From positions 372,001 to 436,000 of the forward strand of contig NZ_WJFD01000001.1 in the NCBI RefSeq assembly GCF_009647655.1: 64,000 nt of DNA, in the 5' to 3' direction. The number at the start of each line of letters is the position of its first letter. The stretch's first letter is position 1. Source of the DNA: Chitinophaga sp. SYP-B3965. GTDB lineage: Bacteria; Bacteroidota; Bacteroidia; Chitinophagales; Chitinophagaceae. The translations under genes and the position numbers were made by a program. The notes beneath the pieces are model-generated. The model did not search any database. It was not told where the DNA came from and worked only from the letters and a program-made list of their open reading frames with translations. Shown here piece after piece: positions 28,086 to 36,369 of the stretch.

Positions 28086-29762
28086 ATGAAAAAATTAAGT
28101 ATATACATTTTCATCAGCGTAACGGTTCTGTTTGCACATTCCTGCACGAAGGATTTTGCAGAGATCAATTCAGATCCCAGCCTCGTACCAAATCCGGATG
28201 TGAATACCTTATTCGCCTACTCGCTGGATAACCTGGAAACCTACCAGGGTACAGAATGGGTCTGGGAAAACCTGGAGCAGTTACTCCGTTTCTCCCAGCA
28301 CATGACTACAGACCCTTACGAACTGTCTACCAATATCAACAGCCGGTATGGTGTGTACTATAATAATATCCTTCCCAACTTGTTTGAGATCAGGCGGCTG
28401 ATAGAATTAAGGGCAGATAAGGGTCGTTACCGCAACATTCGTGCAGCTACCCACATCGTACAGGTATTGCATGGTTTGAAGGTCACAGATATGAATGGTT
28501 CCATCCCTTATACGCAAGCGATAAAAGGCAGAACGGAACAATCTTTCACACCTGTATATGATGATCAGAAAACACTCTACGATACCTGGTTAAAGGAGTT
28601 GACCGATGCAGTGGATTCCTTATCCGGCACTGCAGCTGACCAGGTTAATTTTGGCAGTTCTGATTTCTTCTATAAAAATAACTGGAGCAGCTGGGCCAAA
28701 CTGGCCAATACGCTTAAGTTGCGTATTGCCGTAAGGTATGAAAGGCAAGATGTAAATATAGCCAAACAGGCATTCAAAGAAGTGATGCAAAACACTATCG
28801 GACCAATTGATGATGCTTCCCAGTTTGTATATAACAGACCGGAACATAATCCTATAGGGAATGATATTGATTATCGCAGCCCCCGTTTTGCCACATCTTC
28901 CATTATGACCTTCCTGAAGGCTACAAACGATCCGCGTCTGCCTATTTATTTCACTCCCAATGATCTTACCGGTTCATTCAGGGATACGCTCACGAAGTAC
29001 AACAAAACACTACCGGCTTTCATCAATTTAAATGATCCCCTGGTTATGTTCCAGGGCGGCCCTGCAGACTGGACCACAGATCCTGTAAATGCTGCTTTTT
29101 ACAAAACAGCATTTGAGGCAAGCCAGTGGAGCAAATACCGTTTGTACAGTAACATCAACAAGAAGTTCTTTGCACCGCGTTACAATAATTTTAAGGATGG
29201 CCAGATGCTGGATTACATGGTAACCCGTGCAGAAACCTGCTTCTATATTGCAGAGTTTATTCAGAAAGGATATGGCGTAGGTTTTGATACAAAGGGTACA
29301 GCAGAAGAATGGTATAACAGAGGGATTGAATCCTCTATCAGGACTATGGACGCTATTGCCATAGCAGCAGTATCTACTCCCGGCCTTACAGGAAATGGTA
29401 ATGCAGATATTGCAGCCTATCAAAACAACGTAAATGTAAAGTTCAACGGTGTAAACAACCTCGAACGCATCTACATCCAGCAATACCTGAACTTCTACAG
29501 ATTGGGTAATGAAGCCTTTACCTTCTGCAGAAGAACAGGGTATCCTAAAAATACTTCCACCTATTACAGGCGTAATACCTGGAATGAACCCATTCCACGC
29601 AGGTATTCCGTGAATGAACCACCACTCGGCACCAACACCGCTAACTGGACTAAAAGTCAGCAGGACCAGGGTTTCACGCCAGGTGACAGAAGTATCCCTT
29701 CCCTCAGTACACAACGTTTATGGTTTGATAAAACCAGTCCGAATTTCGGAGAAGGTAATTAA
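28086..29762 (+). CDS. SusD/RagB surface lipoprotein (set 1)
   Basis: 558 residues. Lipoprotein signal with lipobox AHSC (Cys20). SusD-like helical repeats and the pattern FAEINSDPSLVPNP, NIRAATHIVQVLHGLKVTDMNGSIPYTQ mark the SusD/RagB family (SusD-2/SusD-like group). It caps the SusC channel and binds the substrate. 23 bp after SusC. No hydrolase gene is adjacent, so the substrate cannot be inferred. Confidence 0.94.
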   Translation: MKKLSIYIFISVTVLFAHSCTKDFAEINSDPSLVPNPDVNTLFAYSLDNLETYQGTEWVWENLEQLLRFSQHMTTDPYELSTNINSRYGVYYNNILPNLFEIRRLIELRADKGRYRNIRAATHIVQVLHGLKVTDMNGSIPYTQAIKGRTEQSFTPVYDDQKTLYDTWLKELTDAVDSLSGTAADQVNFGSSDFFYKNNWSSWAKLANTLKLRIAVRYERQDVNIAKQAFKEVMQNTIGPIDDASQFVYNRPEHNPIGNDIDYRSPRFATSSIMTFLKATNDPRLPIYFTPNDLTGSFRDTLTKYNKTLPAFINLNDPLVMFQGGPADWTTDPVNAAFYKTAFEASQWSKYRLYSNINKKFFAPRYNNFKDGQMLDYMVTRAETCFYIAEFIQKGYGVGFDTKGTAEEWYNRGIESSIRTMDAIAIAAVSTPGLTGNGNADIAAYQNNVNVKFNGVNNLERIYIQQYLNFYRLGNEAFTFCRRTGYPKNTSTYYRRNTWNEPIPRRYSVNEPPLGTNTANWTKSQQDQGFTPGDRSIPSLSTQRLWFDKTSPNFGEGN

Positions 29763-29798
29763 ACCACGTCTATATCAAGGTCGAAATACAGTGAATGA

Positions 29799-29828
29799 TT
29801 CCCCGTCTCCTGGCGGGGAATTTTTTTT
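29799..29828 (+). terminator. Rho-independent terminator after SusD
   Basis: Perfect 7-bp arms TTCCCCG (29799-29805) and CGGGGAA (29814-29820) with an 8-nt loop, then eight T. It ends the set 1 operon just before the YihY/BrkB gene. Confidence 0.9.
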
Positions 29829-29854
29829 AGCAGGGTTTTTGTACTTACAGCAGT

Positions 29855-30817
29855 ATGAATAGATCTTCATCCATAAAACGTTGGTGGGAAATGTTCAAAT
29901 GTGCAGGATCTGATTTCATAGATGATAAGATCCTGAAGTTAAGCGCTTCCCTGGCTTATTCCACCGTATTCTCCATTGCGCCGATGATCATTATAGCGCT
30001 GTATTGCGGTGATATCTTCCTGGGGAGGGAAGCCATAGAAGGAAAGCTCTATGGTGAACTTAGTGGATTGTTAGGCCCTTCAGCAGCAGGGCAGGTGCAG
30101 GAGATCATTAAGAACACTACTTTGTCCTCAGACCTGGGATGGTCTGCCGTTATAGGGTTCATTACCCTGATCATTGGTGCTACGGGTGTATTTACAGAGA
30201 TCCAGGATTCTATCAATTTGATCTGGCGTTTAAAAACAAAACCCAAAAAAGGGAAGGGGCTTTTGAAGATAGTCCTCACCAGGTTATTATCCTTTTCGTT
30301 AGTGATCAGTTTAGGTTTCGTAATGGTCGTATCGCTGGTGATACATGGTGTGATTGAAGTACTGATGACCAGGCTGAGCAGCATTTTCCCCTTTACAACT
30401 ACAGTTGTTTATATCATCAATCTCATCGTAACTTTTATTACCATCACTGCTTTATTTGCCGTGGTCTTTAAAGTGCTACCCGATGCAAAAATAAAGTGGC
30501 GCCATGTATGGGTAGGAGCTATGACCACTACTGTCTTATTTATGCTGGGAAAATTCGCCATAGGTTTTTATCTTGGTAGCAGCAGTATTGGCAGCACTTA
30601 CGGAGCAGCAGGTTCATTGGTGATCTTACTGGTATGGGTATACTATTCCGCAGCCATCCTTTATTTCGGTGCAGCCTTCACCCGCCAGTATGTACAACAA
30701 AAAGGAGAAAGGATCTATCCGAATAATTATGCCGTGTGGGTAGAACAAGTAGAAGTGGAAACGAAAGGGGTTATTCCTGAAAAGACCGCCACCACTACAA
30801 CAACTGCAATACAGTAA
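29855..30817 (+). CDS. YihY/virulence factor BrkB family membrane protein
   Basis: 320 residues with about six membrane helices. The family pattern is seen in LSASLAYSTVFSIAPMIIIAL near the N-terminus, GATGVFTEIQDSINLIWRL in the middle and YGAAGSLVILLVWVYYSAAILYFGAAFTRQY towards the end. The cellular role of this family is not settled. The tail ends in a threonine-rich stretch (TATTTTTAIQ). It is monocistronic and followed by the repeat array at 30836. Confidence 0.9.
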   Translation: MNRSSSIKRWWEMFKCAGSDFIDDKILKLSASLAYSTVFSIAPMIIIALYCGDIFLGREAIEGKLYGELSGLLGPSAAGQVQEIIKNTTLSSDLGWSAVIGFITLIIGATGVFTEIQDSINLIWRLKTKPKKGKGLLKIVLTRLLSFSLVISLGFVMVVSLVIHGVIEVLMTRLSSIFPFTTTVVYIINLIVTFITITALFAVVFKVLPDAKIKWRHVWVGAMTTTVLFMLGKFAIGFYLGSSSIGSTYGAAGSLVILLVWVYYSAAILYFGAAFTRQYVQQKGERIYPNNYAVWVEQVEVETKGVIPEKTATTTTTAIQ

Positions 30818-30835
30818 TAAAAAAATCAATCAATC

Positions 30836-31196
30836 CCCTTAAAAGAAAAAAAACACCGCCCTTTGCTGCGCGGCAAGCTCACAATTCCTTAAAGCAAAAA
30901 ACACAATCCCCTTAAAGAAAAAAAAACACCGCCCTTTGCTGCGCGGCAAACTCCCGGCAAAAATCACAACCCATTAAAGCAAAAAACACAATCCCCTTAA
31001 AACAAAAAAAACACCGCCCTTTGCTGCGCGGCAAACTCCCGGCAAAAAACACAATCCCCTTAAAGAAAAAAAAACACCGCCCTTTGCAGCGCGGCAAACT
31101 TCCGGCAAAAATCACAACCCCTTAAGGCAAAAAACACAATCCCTTAAAAGAAAAAAAATACCGCCCTTTGCTGCGCGGCAAACTCCCTGCAGAAAA
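30836..31196 (-). repeat. Five-copy repeat array containing the 21-bp 3'-region motif
   Basis: The motif core CTTTGCTGCGCGGCAA, preceded by CCGCC, begins at 30856, 30929, 31014, 31077 (one mismatch) and 31161: intervals of 73, 85, 63 and 84 bp. Between copies are related segments such as AATCCCCTTAAAG, an A/G tract and CTCCCGGCAAAAA. Read on the minus strand each motif is followed by a T-tract. The array fills the gap between the convergent genes ending at 30817 and 31197, right up to the stop codon of the latter. Intervals are not all multiples of three, so it is not coding. Confidence 0.85.
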
Positions 31197-31943
31197 CTAC
31201 AACACCTGCAACCCCAGCTTAGTATAAGGCTCAAACAACTCCAACCCCGGATCGTCCGTAACAATCACATCAATATCCGTAATCTCACAAACCTTATAAG
31301 TCTCCCCAGTCCCCATTTTATCACTAGTAGCCAATGCTACTACTTTATTAGCCGCTTTCACCATAGCAGATTTCACTTCCGCTTCTTCCATATCCAAACC
31401 CGTCACCCCCACCTCAGAATGTAAACTGCAAACACCCAGAAAACAAAGGTCTGCACGCAAATGCTGAATTGTACGGATCGTATTTAGCCCAACAGATGTT
31501 TGAGAATCTTTATTCACCCTGCCCCCCGTAAAGATCACCTGCACCCCGGGATGTTCTATCAGCTGTGCCACAATAGGTACACTATTCGTAACAACCGTAA
31601 GCTGTAAATTAGGCGGAAAGAGTTTCACCAACGTAAGGGTAGAAGTCCCCCCATCCAGGATCACCGTCTGCCCATTATGCAATAATCCCAATGCCTTCCG
31701 GGCAATGTTCTTCTTATCATTTTCATGATACTGCAACCTTTCTTTAAAAGGATAAGGATTAGGAGAATGCGGAATAGCCCCGCCCCGAACTTTGATCAAC
31801 AGTCCATTTTGCGCCAGGGAATCAAGATCCCTGCGCACCGTATCCTCAGAAACCTGCAGATCGTTACTCAATTCCGCCTGCAGCACTTTCTGGTCCGTCT
31901 GTAACTTCCTGAGAATGAAATCAAGTCGCTCTTCTCTTAACAT
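31197..31943 (-). CDS. DeoR/GlpR-family transcriptional regulator
   Basis: 248 residues from ATG 31943 (MLREERLDFILRKLQTDQ), the classic start of DeoR proteins; the open frame extends to 32201 but the extra 86 residues overlap the divergent gene and its promoter. The N-terminal helix-turn-helix (about 20-45, LSNDLQVSEDTVRRDLDSLAQNG) is followed by the sugar-phosphate-binding DeoR C-terminal domain (ILDGGTSTLTLVKLF). Two palindromes in the divergent promoter region are its likely operators. The nature of the effector is unknown. Confidence 0.93.
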   Translation of the reverse strand: MLREERLDFILRKLQTDQKVLQAELSNDLQVSEDTVRRDLDSLAQNGLLIKVRGGAIPHSPNPYPFKERLQYHENDKKNIARKALGLLHNGQTVILDGGTSTLTLVKLFPPNLQLTVVTNSVPIVAQLIEHPGVQVIFTGGRVNKDSQTSVGLNTIRTIQHLRADLCFLGVCSLHSEVGVTGLDMEEAEVKSAMVKAANKVVALATSDKMGTGETYKVCEITDIDVIVTDDPGLELFEPYTKLGLQVL

Positions 31944-31956
31944 CTTTGCTGTTTTA

Positions 31957-31980
31957 TGCAATATTATGTAAAATATTGCA
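31957..31980. promoter_or_regulatory. Palindromic operator candidate, site 1
   Basis: Perfect 9-bp arms TGCAATATT (31957-31965) and AATATTGCA (31972-31980) around 6 bp, 13 bp upstream of the DeoR-family start codon. Probable autoregulatory site. Confidence 0.7.
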
Positions 31981-32003
31981 GTATTCCTATTGGTTGGTTC
32001 ACG

Positions 32004-32024
32004 AATATTGCATAACTTTGCAAT
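32004..32024 (+). promoter_or_regulatory. Promoter with overlapping operator, site 2
   Basis: AATATTGCA (32004-32012) repeats the arm of site 1, and ATTGCA/TGCAAT (32007-32012 and 32019-32024) form an inverted repeat with the same 6-bp spacing. The spacer and right arm contain the exact -7 box TAACTTTG (32013-32020) for the nucleotidase gene. A bound repressor would cover the promoter. Confidence 0.7.
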
Positions 32025-32036
32025 AAATAGCAGAAT

Positions 32037-32585
32037 ATGGCAAGAAAAAGAATAGCGATAGATATGGACGGTGTAATGGCAGATATTACTTCTCATTACA
32101 TAGACTGGTATGCAAAACACACAGGGGAATTGATCCCGGTGGAACAACTGAACGGTATGCCAGAACCCACCGGTTTCCCAAATGGTGAACTGATCCTCCA
32201 ATTCTTACATACACCAGGTTTCTTCAGAACAGCCCCCGTAATGCCCGGCAGCCAGGAAGTGATCAAAGCCCTCATGGAAGAATATGAAGTATTCATAGTA
32301 TCCGCTGCGGTAGAATTTCCACAGTCGCTCACAGAAAAAGTAGAATGGCTGAACGAGCACTTCCCCTTCATCAGCTGGAAGAACATGGTGTTCTGCGGCT
32401 TGAAGACCATTGTGCAGGCAGATTACATGATCGACGATTACGACAAGAACCTCCGGTATTTTAAAGGCGAAAGATTACTCTTCTCCCAGCCCCACAATGC
32501 CAACTACGAAGATTATAACAGGTTTGATAACTGGGAACAGATCGCACAATTCTTTGCAAAACAGGCAGTGCCCGTAGCATCATAA
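32037..32585 (+). CDS. 5'(3')-deoxyribonucleotidase-like HAD protein (NT5C type)
   Basis: 182 residues, HAD superfamily, NT5C family. Motif I is IAIDMDGVMAD with Asp9 as nucleophile and Asp11 as acid/base; motif II is the serine in VFIVSAAVEF; the acidic motif IV is MIDDYDKN. It would remove phosphate from nucleoside monophosphates, or from another small phosphoester, in the cytoplasm. It is divergent from the DeoR-family regulator and shares its operators, so it is the likely regulated target. Confidence 0.88.
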   Translation: MARKRIAIDMDGVMADITSHYIDWYAKHTGELIPVEQLNGMPEPTGFPNGELILQFLHTPGFFRTAPVMPGSQEVIKALMEEYEVFIVSAAVEFPQSLTEKVEWLNEHFPFISWKNMVFCGLKTIVQADYMIDDYDKNLRYFKGERLLFSQPHNANYEDYNRFDNWEQIAQFFAKQAVPVAS

Positions 32586-32606
32586 ATAAAAAAGCTTTAT
32601 GTTTGG

Positions 32607-32625
32607 ATGGGTTGAAGAAACCCAT
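32607..32625 (+). terminator. Hairpin between nucleotidase and EreA/ChaN-like gene
   Basis: Perfect 7-bp arms ATGGGTT (32607-32613) and AACCCAT (32619-32625), 5-nt loop, with only a short T/A-rich tail (TCTATTTG). It may be a weak terminator; TCTATTTG (32626-32633) is also one mismatch from a -7 box for the next gene. Confidence 0.45.
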
Positions 32626-32640
32626 TCTATTTGACTAAGC

Positions 32641-33777
32641 ATGAATCCCTTTATTAACCTGATTATCTGTCTGTTGCTCTCCGGCAGCCTTTCTGCACAA
32701 TGTGCAGCCTCGTATATAGGCACATCCAACCGGATGGTCTACAACGAGTCTGTGATGGACAGCCTGATCTCTCCACAGCACTACAAAGCCATCTTTTATG
32801 GCGAAACACATAACGTACATTTTGAACCGGAATGGAAACTGCATCTGATCAAACATCTGCATGCCCGTCATGGCATCAAACATGTGTTCATGGAAGTAGG
32901 GATTGCAGCAGCGTATCTTTTTAATCAGTATTTAAACACAGGAGATACATCATTGATCCATGGCCTCGTATATACAGATCATCATTATAAGGATTTCTGG
33001 AAAGACCTGCACACTTACAACATCTCTGTTCCTGCAGATCAACGCCTGGTGATACATGGTGTTGATTTCGAAAGAACAGAAGTCTTAAAAGTACTGGCCG
33101 TTACAACCCCCGTTCCTCCCAGTTTACAGGAAGTATTTAAACGCATGGATGCAGCGCATACACTCAATGCATTTGATCCTGAATTTGAGCAGTTATTGTG
33201 TTTGATCCAGTCTGAATTCAGAGCAAAGGAAAATGATGTGAAGGTATTATATGGAGAAAGGTATCCCCTCATCAGCCGCATTATCCGTAACGATTGCCCC
33301 ATCACACAAAGGGCCATCCCCCGAAATAAAGTAATGTACCGTCATCTGAAAGAAGCGTTGAAAGACAGCAGCATCCATACTTTCATTGGTTTCTTCGGCC
33401 AGGCACATACTACTTACAACACATCTTCTTCTTTACCTAACAGTTTAAAAAAGGAAAACGATTACAAAGGCAAAGTATTCACTTTTATGTCTGTGTACAA
33501 AGATGTATACAGCCCTAATGGTATAATCCCTTATGCCGGACTGTTCCGCACAGAAGTATTGGAATCGCTCTATAATAAATACATGAATCCAGCTTGCAGA
33601 GCCACCGTAATACCTGCACGACAAATAGCCAACAAGAAACTGCGTAAAAGCGCAGACCTTATTTTGTTCGCAAAAGACTATCTGAATTCAGGCCAGCTTT
33701 CATCACAAATAGCAAATTTCTCTATCAACTCCACTGCTTTAGAAATGCCACCAAAACTTTTTAAGTTCTTCCCATGA
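32641..33777 (+). CDS. Secreted EreA/ChaN-like (TIKI superfamily) protein
   Basis: 378 residues with a signal peptide (MNPFINLIICLLLSGSLSA). GETHN near residue 57, a downstream FMEVG and a late GFFGQAHTTY follow the glutamate/histidine pattern of the erythromycin esterase, ChaN and TIKI superfamily. Members include esterases, haem-binding proteins and proteases, so no reaction is assigned. Its last 100 bp overlap the 3' end of the convergent glycosyltransferase gene; the C-terminal 32 residues after about GQL are thus encoded opposite that gene. Confidence 0.6.
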   Translation: MNPFINLIICLLLSGSLSAQCAASYIGTSNRMVYNESVMDSLISPQHYKAIFYGETHNVHFEPEWKLHLIKHLHARHGIKHVFMEVGIAAAYLFNQYLNTGDTSLIHGLVYTDHHYKDFWKDLHTYNISVPADQRLVIHGVDFERTEVLKVLAVTTPVPPSLQEVFKRMDAAHTLNAFDPEFEQLLCLIQSEFRAKENDVKVLYGERYPLISRIIRNDCPITQRAIPRNKVMYRHLKEALKDSSIHTFIGFFGQAHTTYNTSSSLPNSLKKENDYKGKVFTFMSVYKDVYSPNGIIPYAGLFRTEVLESLYNKYMNPACRATVIPARQIANKKLRKSADLILFAKDYLNSGQLSSQIANFSINSTALEMPPKLFKFFP

Positions 33778-34970
33778 GTAGTGGCCGCCACGTTATAGGA
33801 GGGCGAATGAATGACCTGCTTCACCTTAGCCCTGATGTTGGCCGCATCATATTCTTCCGGCAAAACAAACTCCGCTGCACCCAATGCTTTCATCCTGCGC
33901 GCATTACTTTCCCGTTCTGAAAAAGTAGGGAAGATGAGTGAAGGTGTGCCAGAATAAAGACTCGTCTGGCAGGAACCATAACCCCCATGATGGATCAGCA
34001 GATCACTTCTTTCCGCCATGAGTAGTCCTGGTACATAAGGCAATTGCATAAAGTTGGAAGGCACCGAAACAGATTTCGGCAAAGCATGATGCCCCGTTGT
34101 CACCACTACATAATAATCTTCATTAGCCAGTGCATCAAAACAAGGCTGCAACATTTTATCAGAATCAAATATCTTACTTCTCCCACTATAAGAAGGATTG
34201 CTCGTATACAACCAGATAAGCGGTTTGTCATCCGGCATATTTTCTAGCCAGGCAGGTTTGGATACCCGCACATCCTGCCACAATAAAGGACCTATATAAT
34301 GATGATGACTACCCGGCAAAGGATCCGTTTCCGGCATACCCGTTACAAGAGACAGATCCCCCGAAGTGATTTCTTCCACCCGTTCTATTTCCTCCATCCC
34401 ATAAGACCGTAATACTTTATTGATAGCAGGAACAACAGAAGGCACGCCGTTAGGTTTTTCCTTCCACCAGATAAACCCCTTAGAACCAGGCAAAGCATCT
34501 CCCTGGTTAATGGTAATGAGCGGAATTCCTAATCTCCGTGCAGCAATACAGGCAAAAGGATTCCAAAAATCCACCACCACATCAGGAGCTGCAGCACGCA
34601 TCACCTTCATATACACCTCACACTGCGCCTTAATAAAATTAGCATTCAACAATCCCGTAATGGCAAACGCATGGTCCATATCCCATATCTCCGAACTGGC
34701 AGGCGCCACCCGGTAAGGAATAGACTTAATAAGTTTCCACGAAAGAACATCCTTCCAATGCAAACCATTAAAACCGATCTCATAAAGAGGATGAACAGGC
34801 AGGATATTCCCGAACCCCGCATCCGTAATAAGTTTCCGTGGCGCCTTGGCCGGATGCGAAAAAACAACTGCATGCCCCTGTTGCTGTAAGGCCTTAGCCA
34901 CCGGCAATGAACGTGTCAGCAATCCAAGATCATTAGTGGGTAGTACTGTGAAGAGATAACGTTTTTTCAT
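33678..34970 (-). CDS. UDP-glycosyltransferase-like protein (GT1/MGT type)
   Basis: 430 residues, GT-B fold. The N-terminal acceptor domain starts MKKRYLFTVLPTNDLGLLTRSLPVAKALQQQGH. The C-terminal donor site has PYVPGLLMAERSDLLIHHGGYGSC, then GTPSLIFPTFSERESNARR, matching the nucleotide-sugar motif of this family. It glycosylates a small lipophilic acceptor of unknown identity. Conserved sequence ends near AVELIEKFA, and the last residues lie in the overlap with the convergent gene. The gene overlaps the small membrane protein upstream by 4 bp. Confidence 0.85.
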   Translation of the reverse strand: MKKRYLFTVLPTNDLGLLTRSLPVAKALQQQGHAVVFSHPAKAPRKLITDAGFGNILPVHPLYEIGFNGLHWKDVLSWKLIKSIPYRVAPASSEIWDMDHAFAITGLLNANFIKAQCEVYMKVMRAAAPDVVVDFWNPFACIAARRLGIPLITINQGDALPGSKGFIWWKEKPNGVPSVVPAINKVLRSYGMEEIERVEEITSGDLSLVTGMPETDPLPGSHHHYIGPLLWQDVRVSKPAWLENMPDDKPLIWLYTSNPSYSGRSKIFDSDKMLQPCFDALANEDYYVVVTTGHHALPKSVSVPSNFMQLPYVPGLLMAERSDLLIHHGGYGSCQTSLYSGTPSLIFPTFSERESNARRMKALGAAEFVLPEEYDAANIRAKVKQVIHSPSYNVAATTHGKNLKSFGGISKAVELIEKFAICDESWPEFR

Positions 34971-35377
34971 AAAAAAAGTGGTAAAGAGAAAAGCATGGTT
35001 CCCAGTATAAAAATTGCGGTCAGCACATAATAAGCTCTTAAGAAAATAAACTGCTCCACCGTTCTGCCCGCCCAGAATAAAGCAATGCCAATTAGCATGA
35101 CCTGCCCCAGTCGGGTAGCCAACAATTCATCAGCAAAAAAGAAACATAAGAAGGCGCAGAGCAACAGAAAGTAAATGATCCGTGTATTCAGGATCTGTAT
35201 GATAGCCCTATTGACAGATCTAAGGTGCTGCAAGTCTTCCTTCCACCGGAATGCTTTCCAGAATAACATGTGAAAGATGGCGAAACCCAATGAGTAAATA
35301 CCTGCTATGTAAAGAATAAGCGTTGCCATGAGGCAAAGTTGGGAAAGCCCGATGATCTTTCCTTTGATCCAGATCAA
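34967..35377 (-). CDS. Small membrane protein with about four helices
   Basis: 136 residues, no family recognised. Hydrophobic segments fall at about 10-40, 65-85, 90-110 and 115-135. It overlaps the glycosyltransferase ATG by 4 bp (ATGA), so the two are translationally coupled and may share a role in lipid glycosylation or export. A later start, ATG 35329 (MATLILYIAG), has CAACTTTG, one mismatch from a -7 box, just upstream and is a serious alternative. Confidence 0.65.
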   Translation of the reverse strand: MIWIKGKIIGLSQLCLMATLILYIAGIYSLGFAIFHMLFWKAFRWKEDLQHLRSVNRAIIQILNTRIIYFLLLCAFLCFFFADELLATRLGQVMLIGIALFWAGRTVEQFIFLRAYYVLTAIFILGTMLFSLPLFL

Positions 35378-35399
35378 AAAATGATGATCAGCTCATCTA

Positions 35400-35424
35400 A
35401 AAAAAAACCGGCCCAAAGGGCCGG
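35400..35424 (-). terminator. Terminator of the Crp/Fnr gene
   Basis: Perfect 7-bp arms CCGGCCC (35408-35414) and GGGCCGG (35418-35424) with an AAA loop; the A-run 35400-35407 reads as a T-tract on the minus strand. It lies beyond the repeat array that follows the Crp/Fnr gene. Confidence 0.88.
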
Positions 35425-35454
35425 CTTTGTTGGATTTTTTTTATAAGAGAAGAG

Positions 35455-35720
35455 GTGTTTAAAAAAAAAGAATCCCCCCACAAAAAAGAAAAAAATCCTC
35501 CGCCCTTTGCTGCGCGGCAAACCCCCAGCCCCTTGGACTGGGTTTGTTTTTTGGGTAGAAGAAAACTCCATCTCCTCAAAGAAAAAAAAATCCTCCGCCC
35601 TTTGCTGCGCGGCAAACCCCCAGCCCCTTGGACTGAGTTTGCTTTTTTGGTAGAAGAAAACTCCATCTCCTCAAAGAAAAAAATCCTCCGCCCTTTGCTG
35701 CGCGGCAAGCCCCCAGCCCC
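35455..35720 (-). repeat. Three-copy repeat array containing the 21-bp motif
   Basis: Motif copies begin at 35500, 35595 and 35688, 95 and 93 bp apart. Each is followed by CCCCCAGCCCCTTGGACTG-type sequence with its own small inverted repeat (CCCAG/CTGGG), then TTTGGTAGAAGAAAACTCCA and an A-tract. The array runs from the stop codon of the Crp/Fnr gene (35721) towards its terminator (35400-35424), so it is in that gene's 3' region, with the motif in sense orientation followed by T-tracts. Confidence 0.85.
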
Positions 35721-36302
35721 TCACTTATGAGAAGCCCGTATCCTGCTCAAAGTCTCCTGCGTAATACCGAGAAAAGAAGCAATATGCCCAAGCGGCGCCC
35801 GTTGTGTAATATCAGGTAACACTTTCAGCAAATTAACATACCGCTGCGCCGCAGTCTCAAACTGTATACTCACAATCCTGCGCTGAAGATGCAACATGAT
35901 CCGCGTAATCGCCATCCGGCTAAGCGTCTCAAACTCATGAAACTCCGCACAAAGCTGCGCCAACGCCTTCCTTTTCACGAGGATCAATTCGCAGGGCTGT
36001 AATGTTTCTACATAATGTTCACTGGGAACTTTAAGAAAGTAACTATTGATGGCGCATGTGAATTCATGCTCAATGGCAAACCAGTCCGTAATATCTTTCC
36101 CGTCTTTCACATAATACTCACGTATCGTACCGGAAAGCAGAAAGTACATATGGTTGGAGTACTGTCCCTCCGTTACCAGCAAAGTACCTTTAGGAACAGA
36201 CATCGGCTCAGCAACTTCCCGGAAAGCAACTGCACAGGTAGGGGAGAGGGTTACATAACGTTCCGCGAAAGAGTGTAAAGCCTGATCTATTAGAGAGTCC
36301 AT
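35721..36302 (-). CDS. Crp/Fnr-family transcriptional regulator
   Basis: 193 residues. The cyclic-nucleotide-binding-like domain covers about 20-135 (VPKGTLLVTEGQYSNHMYFLLSGTIREYY). A short C-terminal helix-turn-helix ends the protein (LGHIASFLGITQETLSRIRASHK). The residues normally contacting cAMP are not clearly present, as in many Bacteroidota members, so the ligand is unknown. It is monocistronic. Confidence 0.9.
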   Translation of the reverse strand: MDSLIDQALHSFAERYVTLSPTCAVAFREVAEPMSVPKGTLLVTEGQYSNHMYFLLSGTIREYYVKDGKDITDWFAIEHEFTCAINSYFLKVPSEHYVETLQPCELILVKRKALAQLCAEFHEFETLSRMAITRIMLHLQRRIVSIQFETAAQRYVNLLKVLPDITQRAPLGHIASFLGITQETLSRIRASHK

Positions 36303-36324
36303 AACCTTCGCAATGTAAAAAAAT

Positions 36325-36350
36325 ATCCCCGGCCGAAGACAGCCGGGGAT
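36325..36350 (-). terminator. Terminator of the epoxide hydrolase-like gene
   Basis: Perfect 9-bp arms ATCCCCGGC (36325-36333) and GCCGGGGAT (36342-36350), 8-nt loop; on the minus strand it is followed by a T-rich stretch (TATTTTTTTAC). Confidence 0.9.
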
Positions 36351-36369
36351 CAGAAAAACTCAAAAATAT

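Noticed and set aside
30912-31115. Repetitive open frame on the minus strand
   Set aside because: It is produced by the repeat array; copies are 63-85 bp apart and not all in one frame, the peptide is Phe/Lys-rich, and no start signal is seen. The same holds for frames at 35374-35730.
30836-31196. Possible CRISPR array
   Set aside because: The intervals between motif copies are of uneven length (63-85 bp) and are themselves similar to each other, so there are no unique spacers; no cas genes are nearby.
31944-32201. 86-residue N-terminal extension of the DeoR-family protein
   Set aside because: It would overlap the palindromes, the divergent promoter and the nucleotidase start; DeoR proteins normally begin at the MLREERLD-type sequence.
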